A stretch of 12,848 nucleotides of DNA from Phycisphaerales bacterium UBA1845 (GTDB lineage Bacteria > Planctomycetota > Phycisphaerae > UBA1845): contig DDIR01000136.1 of assembly GCA_002338715.1 (NCBI GenBank), forward strand, positions 1 to 12,848. The letters run 5' to 3'. The notes under the pieces are model-generated. The model did not search any database. It saw only the letters and a program-made list of their open reading frames with translations, and had not been told where the DNA came from. Below are positions 1 to 7,298 of this stretch, in pieces; the stretch's first letter is position 1; every line of letters starts with the position of its first letter. The position numbers and the translations under genes are program-made.

Positions 1-20
1 TGGGCACGGCCCACCCTACA
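1..20. repeat. Fragment of a dispersed GC-rich intergenic repeat at the left edge
   Basis: The first 20 bases, TGGGCACGGCCCACCCTACA, contain the near-palindrome GGGC-AC-GGCCC and read on the other strand as TGTAGGGTGGGCCGTGCCCA. I recall this motif as a common intergenic repeat in planctomycete genomes; that recognition is from memory, not from a search. The element is cut by the window edge, so its full extent is unknown. Bases 21-166 hold no gene I can support. They contain a weak dyad, CAGTTGA (26-32) with TCAACTG (64-70). Confidence 0.4.
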
Positions 21-166
21 ATTTTCAGTTGATTTTGTAGTGGTGCAAACTTGTCCACAACGGTCAACTGGCGCGTGCAGCCGGTTGTTAGGACGGAATA
101 GTCGGGATAGAATTCTGCGACATCTTCAATCCAGATGGGTAGTACATTCGGGCACGAGAATCTTTT

Positions 167-175
167 TGGTATAAT
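167..175 (+). promoter_or_regulatory. Extended -10 promoter for the transporter operon
   Basis: TGGTATAAT is a perfect extended -10 element (TGnTATAAT). At a 17-base spacing the -35 position (147-152) reads TTCGGG, a poor match, which is usual for extended -10 promoters. Transcription would start near 182, downstream of the ATG at 178. That makes the ATG at 187 the first usable start and gives a nearly leaderless message. The motif is seen directly; activity is inferred. Confidence 0.55.
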
Positions 176-186
176 CGATGCAACTG

Positions 187-2574
187 ATGCGTAAAGTTGG
201 CTTCTCCATGTCGTTGATACTGTCGGTGCTGACCATGCTGCCCGGTGCAGCGTCTGCCGACATTGTTGGCGACATCCTTCGCGTCGGTTATCCCGTCGCC
301 AGCGAGAGCGGGTCGGCTGTCCGCCATGGCGCCTGGACCCCCGTCCTCGTTGATCTCCGATTGCAGGGGCAGGCCTCCTTCGACGGTGAGCTGCGTCTGC
401 GTCAGTATGATCGCGATGGCGACGTGTATGTCGATAGCGTCGCGGTCCACCTTTTTGCCGATGGCGGCGAACAGCAACGATACTGGATGTACACGATCGC
501 CAGCAAGCCAACCGGCAAAGCCCAGTATTTCTACGTCGAGTTGTTCGCCACCGAAGATGAAGACGACCCCGGCAAACTCGTCAAGGTCATCTCGGGTCCA
601 TCGTTGGTCTCCGCGATGGAGCCGCCCGTTGAACCTGAGTATGTCGATGACAATCAGTATCTCATCCTTGATGTCTCCGATCGGGCGATGGGTCGCATCC
701 GCGAACTGCGTGATCAAGACAACTTCGACATGTTCGACCGCATCATCCAGATCGCGCACCTCTCACCGGCTGGCCTGCCGAATAAGTGGTTTGGGCTGGA
801 CCCGATCGACTGCGTCATCTGGGACGATGCCGACACGACAACAATCACCGAGCAGCAGGAGCAAGCGCTCGTCGAATGGGTCAAACACGGCGGCACGCTG
901 GTGTTGGCCGCGGCTCGAACATCGAGCACACTCGCCCAGTCCACTTACATCGGGCCCCTGCTTCCTGCCCGTCCGGGAAAAAACCTGACGACAGCGCATC
1001 TGCCGAAAGTGCGATCCGAATTGATGAAACTCGGCAACAACGACGAAGACTATCCGCGCGCCCTCACCGTCACCAAATGCGAACCGATTGACGACCCTGC
1101 CGTGACCAACATGCTGACCGAGCCTACGATCGACGGCGTGATCCTGGCCAAGCGCCGCGTCGAGCGCGGAACGATCATCTTCCTGCCCGCGACGATTCAG
1201 GACCTGCTCGGCGACTCGACGATTCGCCCACCCGAATTCTTTCGCCGCATTCTCGAGCTGCGCCGCAATCCGATCAGCAGCGAAGTCGGTTCGTCCTATC
1301 TCGATATGTTTCCCGAGATCGATGGCGTCGTCGGGTTTCATGGCGTCAGCGGCGCAAGGTTGGCTGTCGCGATTCTGTTCTGCATGCTCTACGTCTTGCT
1401 GGCGACGTTTGGGGCATGGCGCTTGTTGCAGTCACGCAAGATGCTCAAGCACAGTTGGACGGCGCTGGCGATCGTGGGCGGCATCGCGAGCCTGCTGAGT
1501 ATCATCGGTGTACAGAGCGTGCATGGCATTGGCCGAACCCTGCACCAACTCACCATCGTCGACGGGACGTCCAACTCCGTACAGGCCCACGGTACCGCGT
1601 ACTTCGGATTGACGGCCAGCACCAAGAACATCCTCGATGTCTGGCTCCCGGAAGATCCCCTGCTCAGTGAAGAACCCGGACCATCGTCATGCGTGCTGCA
1701 GCCGATGCTGAGCAGTTCGAAGACGGGTCTGGAAAACGCATCATTTACCGACCCTGCACGCTATCGGATTCGGCCCGCCACCGCTGAAATTCACGACGTC
1801 CTGTTGCGGGCGACGCTCAAGCAATTCGAAGGAAGGTGGAAAGGCTCACTGCCCGGCGCACTCGCCTCCTCGATCCGGTCGACGCAGCGCGACATGCCGG
1901 TGGACAAAGAATCGGACTCGCTAGATTCTGAGACCATCATCGCCGAGGGCAGTTGGATTCAAAACAATCTCGGCGTCGATCTTGAAAAATGCTATCTGAT
2001 TTTTGCGCCGCGCGATCTTTACGAACCACAGAAATTCTTCAACCTCGTCCAGCAGCGCGGTGAAATCGACGAACTCCGCGCCATTCCATTGGGAAAACTG
2101 GCCAAGGACGAAAGACTGGATTTGTTCTCGCGCATTTATGAAGACCAGTCCGGCATGCTTCTGACCCAGAAAGAGCGCCAGGGACGCAGTTTCAAACGAA
2201 CGCAAACACAATGGGGACGCCAGCGCGCGACAGCCGCCGAGAATGACGGGTACGGAAACGAGTCGCCGAATCTGCGCTTCGACTTGAACCAGTATGAAAA
2301 CGCGGTGCTCTTGTCGACGGTCGTGTCTGAAATCGATCCGACGAGTTTTCGCAAGTCGCCAATGGTCGGTTATCCAATGTTTTCGCGAAACCGTTGTCGG
2401 CAACTGGACATGAGCCAACTGCTGACGAGTCGGTCGGCGATCTTCATCGGATTCAGCAAGGAACCAGGCCCGATTCGCCTGGCATCGCGAGACGGTTCGG
2501 ATGCATACGAACCGATCAAACCCAGCAGATCCTGGACCGTGTATCGAATGGTCGTACCGGTGGACGTGCAATAG
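187..2574 (+). CDS. Large secreted/membrane-anchored protein, putative auxiliary subunit of an ABC-2 exporter
   Basis: I do not recognise a named family with certainty. From the ATG at 187 the protein has 795 residues. It begins with a signal peptide (Arg2, Lys3, hydrophobic stretch 4-19, likely cleavage ASA-D at 24/25). An extracytoplasmic region of about 365 residues follows. It includes an alpha/beta segment around 205-245 with the sequence LVEWVKHGGTLVLA, which resembles the GATase1-like/DUF4350-type folds in ABC auxiliary proteins. Two membrane helices lie at about 390-414 and 424-443, and a second extracytoplasmic region of about 350 residues ends the protein. The ATPase gene starts 109 bases after its stop and a permease follows, so it is probably the extracytoplasmic partner of that exporter, comparable in role to GldG. 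The ATG at 178 is in frame but lies between the -10 box and the expected transcript start. The ATG at 208 is a third possible start. No good ribosome binding site precedes any of them. Confidence 0.85.
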   Translation: MRKVGFSMSLILSVLTMLPGAASADIVGDILRVGYPVASESGSAVRHGAWTPVLVDLRLQGQASFDGELRLRQYDRDGDVYVDSVAVHLFADGGEQQRYWMYTIASKPTGKAQYFYVELFATEDEDDPGKLVKVISGPSLVSAMEPPVEPEYVDDNQYLILDVSDRAMGRIRELRDQDNFDMFDRIIQIAHLSPAGLPNKWFGLDPIDCVIWDDADTTTITEQQEQALVEWVKHGGTLVLAAARTSSTLAQSTYIGPLLPARPGKNLTTAHLPKVRSELMKLGNNDEDYPRALTVTKCEPIDDPAVTNMLTEPTIDGVILAKRRVERGTIIFLPATIQDLLGDSTIRPPEFFRRILELRRNPISSEVGSSYLDMFPEIDGVVGFHGVSGARLAVAILFCMLYVLLATFGAWRLLQSRKMLKHSWTALAIVGGIASLLSIIGVQSVHGIGRTLHQLTIVDGTSNSVQAHGTAYFGLTASTKNILDVWLPEDPLLSEEPGPSSCVLQPMLSSSKTGLENASFTDPARYRIRPATAEIHDVLLRATLKQFEGRWKGSLPGALASSIRSTQRDMPVDKESDSLDSETIIAEGSWIQNNLGVDLEKCYLIFAPRDLYEPQKFFNLVQQRGEIDELRAIPLGKLAKDERLDLFSRIYEDQSGMLLTQKERQGRSFKRTQTQWGRQRATAAENDGYGNESPNLRFDLNQYENAVLLSTVVSEIDPTSFRKSPMVGYPMFSRNRCRQLDMSQLLTSRSAIFIGFSKEPGPIRLASRDGSDAYEPIKPSRSWTVYRMVVPVDVQ

Positions 2575-2629
2575 GCGCAAAGTAGGGCCGTCAATGCGAG
2601 GTAAAGTGACGACGGGTTTCTAACCGCGG

Positions 2630-2649
2630 CAGGTTTCAACAGCAACCTG
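2630..2649 (+). other. Small hairpin between operon genes 1 and 2
   Basis: CAGGTT (2630-2635) pairs with AACCTG (2644-2649) across an 8-base loop, in the 109-base gap before the ATPase gene. There is no T tract, so it is not a standard terminator. It may influence relative expression or be chance. Confidence 0.25.
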
Positions 2650-2683
2650 TGTACACGACGGATTTTGCAAGGACAATCGATTC

Positions 2684-3613
2684 GTGATCATCGAAACCAT
2701 CAACCTAACCAAACGCTACGGCAAGCTCGTCGCGCTGGATAACCTCAAACTCAACATCGACGATGGCGAGTGCTTTGGTTACATCGGACCCAACGGCGCC
2801 GGCAAAACCACGACCATCAAGATCCTCGCCACGTTGCTGCAACCCACGTGGGGCGAAGCGCGGGTCTGCGGCCGCGTGGTCGGTTACGAGTCGCGGCAGA
2901 TTCGCCCGCTGATCGGCTATGTGCCCGACTTTTTCGGCGCGTACGAAGACATGGTCGTGCAGGAATACCTGGAATTCTTCGCGTCGGCGTACAACATCAC
3001 CGGCAAGCAGCGCACCCGCGTCGTCAACGACGTCCTTGAACTGACCGACCTCGTCTACAAGCAGGACGCGATGGTCGATTCGCTCTCGCGCGGCATGCAG
3101 CAGCGCCTCAGTGTCGCCCGCGTGCTGCTGCATGATCCGAAAGTCCTGTTGCTCGACGAACCCGCGAGCGGTCTCGACCCCCGCGCCCGCATCGAAATCC
3201 GCGAACTGCTCAAAGAACTTCGCAAGATGGGCAAGACCATCATCATCAGTTCGCACATCCTTCACGAACTCGCCGAACTCTGCACCACCATCGGCGTGAT
3301 CGAAAAGGGCAAACTCCTGTTCCACGGGCCGATCGACGAGATCATCGCCCGGGCCCGCGTCGGCACGAAGATTCACGTCCGCGTCACCGAACAGCAGGAC
3401 TTAGCCGCCACCCTGCTTGAAAAGGTCAACGGGGTCAGCGAGGTGTCGCAGGACAATGGCCGCATCCTGGTGTCGCTTGAAAATCAAACGCACGATTTTT
3501 CCGCGATCGCCGCGATCCTGTTGAAAAACAACTTCCGCATCCGCGAGATCAGGGAAGAAGAAGTCAACCTCGAAACCGCGTTCATGCGCTTGACCAAAGG
3601 TATCGTTTCTTAG
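2684..3613 (+). CDS. ABC-2 type transporter ATP-binding protein
   Basis: This 309-residue protein is the cytoplasmic ATPase that should power the permease encoded next. The Walker A motif GPNGAGKT is at 35-42, the signature LSRGM at 134-138 (consensus LSGGQ), Walker B LLLDEP at 155-160, the D-loop SGLD at 162-165 and the switch histidine at His191. At the Q-loop position the residue is Asp82 (GYVPDFF) rather than Gln. I recall this variant in some DrrA/CcmA/GldA-like exporters. The C-terminal portion from about 215 looks like the small regulatory domain of drug/antibiotic-exporter ATPases. The start is GTG, supported by AAGGA ten bases upstream. The length is usual for the family. The permease gene begins 32 bases after the stop. 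The substrate cannot be told from the sequence. Confidence 0.95.
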   Translation: MIIETINLTKRYGKLVALDNLKLNIDDGECFGYIGPNGAGKTTTIKILATLLQPTWGEARVCGRVVGYESRQIRPLIGYVPDFFGAYEDMVVQEYLEFFASAYNITGKQRTRVVNDVLELTDLVYKQDAMVDSLSRGMQQRLSVARVLLHDPKVLLLDEPASGLDPRARIEIRELLKELRKMGKTIIISSHILHELAELCTTIGVIEKGKLLFHGPIDEIIARARVGTKIHVRVTEQQDLAATLLEKVNGVSEVSQDNGRILVSLENQTHDFSAIAAILLKNNFRIREIREEEVNLETAFMRLTKGIVS

Positions 3614-3645
3614 ACCACGGAAATTCCTTCAGCCCCAAGGTTTCA

Positions 3646-5490
3646 ATGTCCGAATCCGCTTCGCCGCTTTCATCACGACTGCTTGCATGGTTCTGGTACC
3701 TCTTGCCAGCCAACCCCATCCTCGTGCGCGTGGTGTACGCGATGTCGCGGCGAAGTCGACACCTTTGGCTTCGGTTTGGTTACCTCGCCGTCCTGTTCGC
3801 CGTCGTCATGGTGATGCTCTTGACGCGAAGCTCCGCCGGTTCCGCATCATTGGCCGACCTGGCGAAAGGTGCTTCCGTGACGTTCATGGTGGCGTCCATC
3901 ACGCAGTTGGCGCTGATGTGTTTTCTCGCACCGGTGTTTACAGCCGGCGCGATCACGCAGGAACGCGACTCGCAGACGTTTAACATTCTGCTTTCAACGC
4001 CGCTTTCCAACGCGCAGATCGTCATCGGTTCACTGCTCAGCCGATTGTATTTCGTCATCGTGTTGCTCCTTGCGGGCCTGCCGATTTTCTTTTCTACAAT
4101 GATTTATGGCGGCGTGACGACCGATCAGATCGTGATGAGTTTCTCGATCGCGGGCTCGACGGCGGTCCTGACCGGGTCGCTGGCCATCGCCATCAGCATG
4201 ATTCGCGTCGGCACGCGCCGCACGATCTTCTCGTTCTTCTTCGCAATCGCCTTATATCTCGCGGCTGTCTATGCGGTCGGAACATATGCGACGCAGTTTC
4301 GCATCGCCGAAGCGCCGGTCAATCCCGTCACCGGCGAACAACTCAGTTGGCTGGCGGCGTTCCATCCGTTCATGGCGCTGGATGTCACGCTGAATCGCGT
4401 CGCCGCGCCGGACATCGCAGCCGTCGCTGAGTATGGCATCTTGAAGCAATACCTCGCGGCATATCCACAGATGATGTACATCGCGATGACGCTGCTCCTC
4501 AGCATCGGCTTGATCGTGCTGAGCATGCTGTTCGTGCGGCGCGGGGCCAAGGAAGGCGAAACCAGCATCGTGTCGCGGTTTGCCGATGTATTTCGCCGCA
4601 GAAAATCCGGGGATCGCACCCGCAAACCGCACCAGGTCTGGTCCAACCCGATCGCGTGGCGGGAAGCCGTCACCCGCGCGTCGGCGATGAGTCGCGGCAT
4701 CGGTCGCTATGGGGTGATGGCCGGTGGGTTCGTCGGGTTCGCCGTGTTGATGTACCTGTATCTCAAGCAGAGTTCGGTCTACACCGCAGGCGTCACGCGG
4801 GAATGGGTCGCCAACCTTGTGGCCATTGAATTCGCCATCGTCCTGCTCATCGCGGTCAACACTGCAGCGTCATCGCTTACCAAGGACAAAGAAACCAAGA
4901 CGCTCGACATCACGCTCACCACGCCCATCAGCAGCCGCTACCTCATCTGGGGCAAGCTTCGCGGTCTGGTGAGTTCGGTGATTCCGCTGATTCTCGTGCC
5001 CATCATCAGCTTGTTGGCATTCGCAGCCGTCGATCTCATCCGAAAAGTACCAGAACGGGCGATCCCGATTGAGACGTTCCTTGAAGTCGGCGCATCGCTC
5101 ATCGTCTTCAGCGCATACGCCTGCATGCTTGGGCTTCATTTTTCATTGAAGCAAAGGAAGACCGTCAAAGCCGTGTTGCTTGCGGTGGCGGTGCTGCTCG
5201 TGGCCAACGCGGCGATCTATTCGTTTTGGAAGGCGATCGTCGGCAATTCCGGCGCACTGGGATCGGCGCTCGCGCCGGCAACGCCGTTCACGATGATCCT
5301 CGGATTGATCGACCCCGTACCAATGCTGGAGGACCCAACGCAATACCTCAGCAAACTAAGCGTCATCCGCCTCAATGCCGTCATCGGGACGGCGATTTTT
5401 GTGGCGCTGCATTCGGTGGTCGTGTATTCGTGGTATCTGTCAATGGTGCGAAGCTTCGATCAGATCATCCGCAAGCAAAGCGGTCAGTAA
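3646..5490 (+). CDS. ABC-2 type permease, two permease halves fused
   Basis: This 614-residue integral membrane protein should form the channel of the exporter. I count about twelve hydrophobic segments, near 44-60, 80-102, 128-150, 160-185, 195-215, 275-297, 355-372, 388-408, 437-460, 480-500, 512-530 and 575-600. The two halves are related. NPILVR at 23-28 matches NPIAWR at 334-339, and the ERDSQTFNILLSTPLS block at 106-121 matches DKETKTLDITLTTPIS at 414-429, an offset of 308-311 residues. The E/K-rich T-x3-L-x-TP block is the usual coupling segment of ABC-2 permeases, so one polypeptide supplies both membrane halves. AAGG lies five bases before the ATG. The gene ends the operon; a convergent gene lies beyond the repeat region. 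Confidence 0.93.
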   Translation: MSESASPLSSRLLAWFWYLLPANPILVRVVYAMSRRSRHLWLRFGYLAVLFAVVMVMLLTRSSAGSASLADLAKGASVTFMVASITQLALMCFLAPVFTAGAITQERDSQTFNILLSTPLSNAQIVIGSLLSRLYFVIVLLLAGLPIFFSTMIYGGVTTDQIVMSFSIAGSTAVLTGSLAIAISMIRVGTRRTIFSFFFAIALYLAAVYAVGTYATQFRIAEAPVNPVTGEQLSWLAAFHPFMALDVTLNRVAAPDIAAVAEYGILKQYLAAYPQMMYIAMTLLLSIGLIVLSMLFVRRGAKEGETSIVSRFADVFRRRKSGDRTRKPHQVWSNPIAWREAVTRASAMSRGIGRYGVMAGGFVGFAVLMYLYLKQSSVYTAGVTREWVANLVAIEFAIVLLIAVNTAASSLTKDKETKTLDITLTTPISSRYLIWGKLRGLVSSVIPLILVPIISLLAFAAVDLIRKVPERAIPIETFLEVGASLIVFSAYACMLGLHFSLKQRKTVKAVLLAVAVLLVANAAIYSFWKAIVGNSGALGSALAPATPFTMILGLIDPVPMLEDPTQYLSKLSVIRLNAVIGTAIFVALHSVVVYSWYLSMVRSFDQIIRKQSGQ

Positions 5491-5506
5491 GTCGTCGTTA
5501 GTCTCG

Positions 5507-5586
5507 TGCCACTGCTCTGTGAGCAGTGCATTTCAAATTTGACTCGGATCGCGTGGGTGTCCCAGCCATCCAGGCTGGGGGACTGA
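5507..5586 (+). repeat. Two-hairpin intergenic repeat, copy 1
   Basis: The first hairpin lies within ACTGCTCTGTGAGCAGTGC (5511-5529). The second pairs CCCAGCC (5561-5567) with GGCTGGG (5573-5579). The unit ends in GGGGACTGA (5578-5586). The first 19 bases recur exactly at 11480-11498, and the same GGGGACTGA end occurs there and, inverted, at 5679-5687. It sits just after the permease stop and could also act as a transcription barrier between convergent genes, though it has no T tract. Confidence 0.7.
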
Positions 5587-5675
5587 TGAACGTCGAAGTC
5601 TTCACGGTTCTCTATAAGAACGAATTCCTGACTACGCGCGCACTGACCAAATCCAATTTGAAGTTCTACGGGTGA
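5586..5675 (+). CDS. Possible 29-residue ORF between inverted repeat copies
   Basis: A start-to-stop frame of 29 codons (ATG 5586, TGA 5673-5675) fills nearly all of the space between repeat copies 1 and 2. The predicted peptide starts MNVEVFTVLYKNEF and has mixed charge with no signal peptide. The GGGGG at 5577-5581 could act as a ribosome binding site four bases upstream. I do not recognise it. It may be chance, or a remnant of an older gene carried between the repeats. Confidence 0.15.
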   Translation: MNVEVFTVLYKNEFLTTRALTKSNLKFYG

Positions 5676-5678
5676 ATG

Positions 5679-5714
5679 TCAGTCCCCTACCCTGGAAGGG
5701 CGGGGCACCCGGCA
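5679..5714 (-). repeat. Two-hairpin intergenic repeat, partial copy 2 (inverted)
   Basis: Read on the - strand this is GGGTGCCCCGCCCTT, a short loop, AGGGT and GGGGACTGA. It matches the second half of copy 3 (11503-11544) with a shorter loop. The first hairpin (ACTGCTC...GAGCAGT) is missing. Its GGGGACTGA end faces that of copy 1, giving an inverted pair around a 92-base core. Confidence 0.65.
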
Positions 5715-5743
5715 CAACTCTCGCGCACGATCTGACTCTCGCG

Positions 5744-6118
5744 CTAACCGTACCCCAGTTGTTCCAGGTCTTCTTCCGACAAACCAAAGTGATGCCCAAC
5801 TTCGTGCAGCACCGTCTTGCGAATCTGCTCGACCAGCGCCTCGCGCGTTTTGCAGATCCGCTGAATGTTGGCTTGGTAGATGTAGATCCGATCCGGCATC
5901 CGCCCGCTGTGCTCCACGCTGCGGTGCGTCATGGGCACACCGCTGTACAACCCGAGCAGGTTCCGCGGATTGCTGATCCCCACCGACTTGCACTGAACCG
6001 CGTTGGGCATGTCCGCGACCTCGATCAACACGTTCGTCATGTGCGGCGCAAACGACGCGGGAATCTGATCCAGCGCATCATCCACGCATTCTTCGAACTC
6101 TTCACGCGCCATCTGCAT
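5744..6118 (-). CDS. Zincin-like metallopeptidase family protein (PF06262 type)
   Basis: From the ATG at 6118 the protein has 124 residues, the usual size for this family of minimal zinc metalloproteases. The C-terminus carries HEVGHHFGLSEED. His105, His109 and an acidic residue at 115-117 are the expected zinc ligands and Glu106 the catalytic base, in an HExxHxxGxxxxD-type motif. The chain ends in the family-typical LGYG. The N-terminal MAREEFEECVDDALDQIP segment is also typical. There is no signal peptide, so it is probably cytoplasmic; its natural substrate is unknown. The frame stays open upstream to 6175, but that extension is Arg-rich and unlike the family. GGAG ten bases before 6118 favours this start, with 6112 as alternative. 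It is divergent from the sppA-like gene and convergent with the permease gene. Confidence 0.9.
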   Translation of the reverse strand: MQMAREEFEECVDDALDQIPASFAPHMTNVLIEVADMPNAVQCKSVGISNPRNLLGLYSGVPMTHRSVEHSGRMPDRIYIYQANIQRICKTREALVEQIRKTVLHEVGHHFGLSEEDLEQLGYG

Positions 6119-6260
6119 GCGTTTGCATCTCCAACCATTCAATCGGCCGCGACCGTAACGGTAAATTCTTTGCAACCGACCGGGGTTTATCTACCATGTC
6201 CAGTCGATGCGTCGCGCTGAACCTCGCGACGCCCGCAAGACCAAAGCTTTGGGGAATCAT

Positions 6261-7271
6261 ATGCGCTACACACCATCGACTGAAACGTGCTTACAAAAAT
6301 CAACCGTCGCCATGTTGGGGCTGATACTGCTGACGACTGTCGGCTGCCTTCCCGACAGCTTCCTCGTCACCCCGGTCAGTTCCCAGCCCGAACTCAAGGA
6401 AAGCGTCCTTTACAGCGAATCGGCATTCGCCGACGGCAAAATCGCGATCATCGAAATGGACGGCGTGATGACCAACGCCCGCAAGAGCGGACTTCTCACC
6501 AACGGTGAACACCCGGTCGCGAAACTGACCGAACAGCTCGATGCCGCCCGTCGCGACAGCGCCGTCAAAGGCGTGGTCCTGCGAATCAATTCACCCGGTG
6601 GGACGGTCACGGCCAGCGAGTTGATGCACTGCGAAATCAAACGCCTGCGCGCCAGCGGTAAACCGGTCGTCGCCATGATGATGGATGTCGCGGCCAGCGG
6701 GGGTTACTACATCGCTTGCGCTGCCGACGAAATCATGGCCTGCAAGTCGACAGTGACCGGCAGCATCGGCGTGGTCATGCAGACGATGGAAGTCACCAAG
6801 ACAATGGAGATGATCGGCGTCAAGGCAAACACGATCAAGTCGGGCGATCAGAAAGCAGCCGGCTCGCCCTTTGAAAAACTCGAACCGCAGCAGCGCGAGA
6901 TATTTCAGAACATCATCAACGAACTCTATGGCCAATTCGTCGACGTCGTCGCGGAAGGTCGGCCCGAGCTGTCGCGCGAAGAAGTTCTCACGCTCGCAGA
7001 CGGCCGCGTGTATACCGCAAGTCAGGCGCTCGAACACAAGTTGATCGACCGCATCGGTACCATGCGCGACGCCATCGAACTCGCCAAAGAGAAAGCCGGA
7101 GTGAAGAAAGCCAAAGTCATCTCGTATCGCCGCCCCCATCTGCAAGCGGCCAACTATTATGCCCGCCAGGACCAGGACCCGGTGACAGGCCGTGTCACTT
7201 TGCTGAATGTCGATCTGGGTGCAAACGAAATGGGCACCAAAGCGCCGTTCATGTACCTGTGGAGCCACTAG
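6261..7271 (+). CDS. sppA: S49 family signal peptide peptidase SppA-like protease, probable lipoprotein
   Basis: This 336-residue serine protease belongs to the family that cleaves leftover signal peptides in or near the membrane. The nucleophile is Ser146 in AASGGYY and the general base Lys198 in KSGDQKAAGSP. The 52-residue gap is the same as in the short-form Bacillus-type enzyme (Ser147/Lys199, from memory). SPGG at about 111-114 and GSIGV at about 169-173 are the other family landmarks. A hydrophobic stretch (16-28) precedes Cys29 in TTVGC, a near-lipobox with Thr instead of Leu at -3. The enzyme may therefore be lipid-anchored rather than held by a transmembrane helix. It is the short form with one catalytic domain, not the duplicated E. 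coli form. The start at 6261 is supported by GGGGA five bases upstream; the frame is open further, to 6207. Its 142-base divergent gap with the metalloprotease gene shows no promoter I trust. Confidence 0.93.
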   Translation: MRYTPSTETCLQKSTVAMLGLILLTTVGCLPDSFLVTPVSSQPELKESVLYSESAFADGKIAIIEMDGVMTNARKSGLLTNGEHPVAKLTEQLDAARRDSAVKGVVLRINSPGGTVTASELMHCEIKRLRASGKPVVAMMMDVAASGGYYIACAADEIMACKSTVTGSIGVVMQTMEVTKTMEMIGVKANTIKSGDQKAAGSPFEKLEPQQREIFQNIINELYGQFVDVVAEGRPELSREEVLTLADGRVYTASQALEHKLIDRIGTMRDAIELAKEKAGVKKAKVISYRRPHLQAANYYARQDQDPVTGRVTLLNVDLGANEMGTKAPFMYLWSH

Positions 7272-7298
7272 AGCGCCATAGATTCAGATGCATCACTT

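Noticed and set aside
1921..2580. 219-residue - strand frame opposite the exporter partner gene
   Set aside because: Shadow frame. The + strand frame has the promoter, signal peptide and membrane segments.
6170..6193. TTGCAA and TATCTA as a promoter for the sppA-like gene
   Set aside because: The spacing is only 12 bases, too short for a usual sigma-70-type promoter, and the -10 match is modest.
5672..6220. 182-residue + strand frame across the metalloprotease gene
   Set aside because: It is antisense to a gene with a clear HExxH zinc motif and has no recognisable domain; a high-GC shadow frame.
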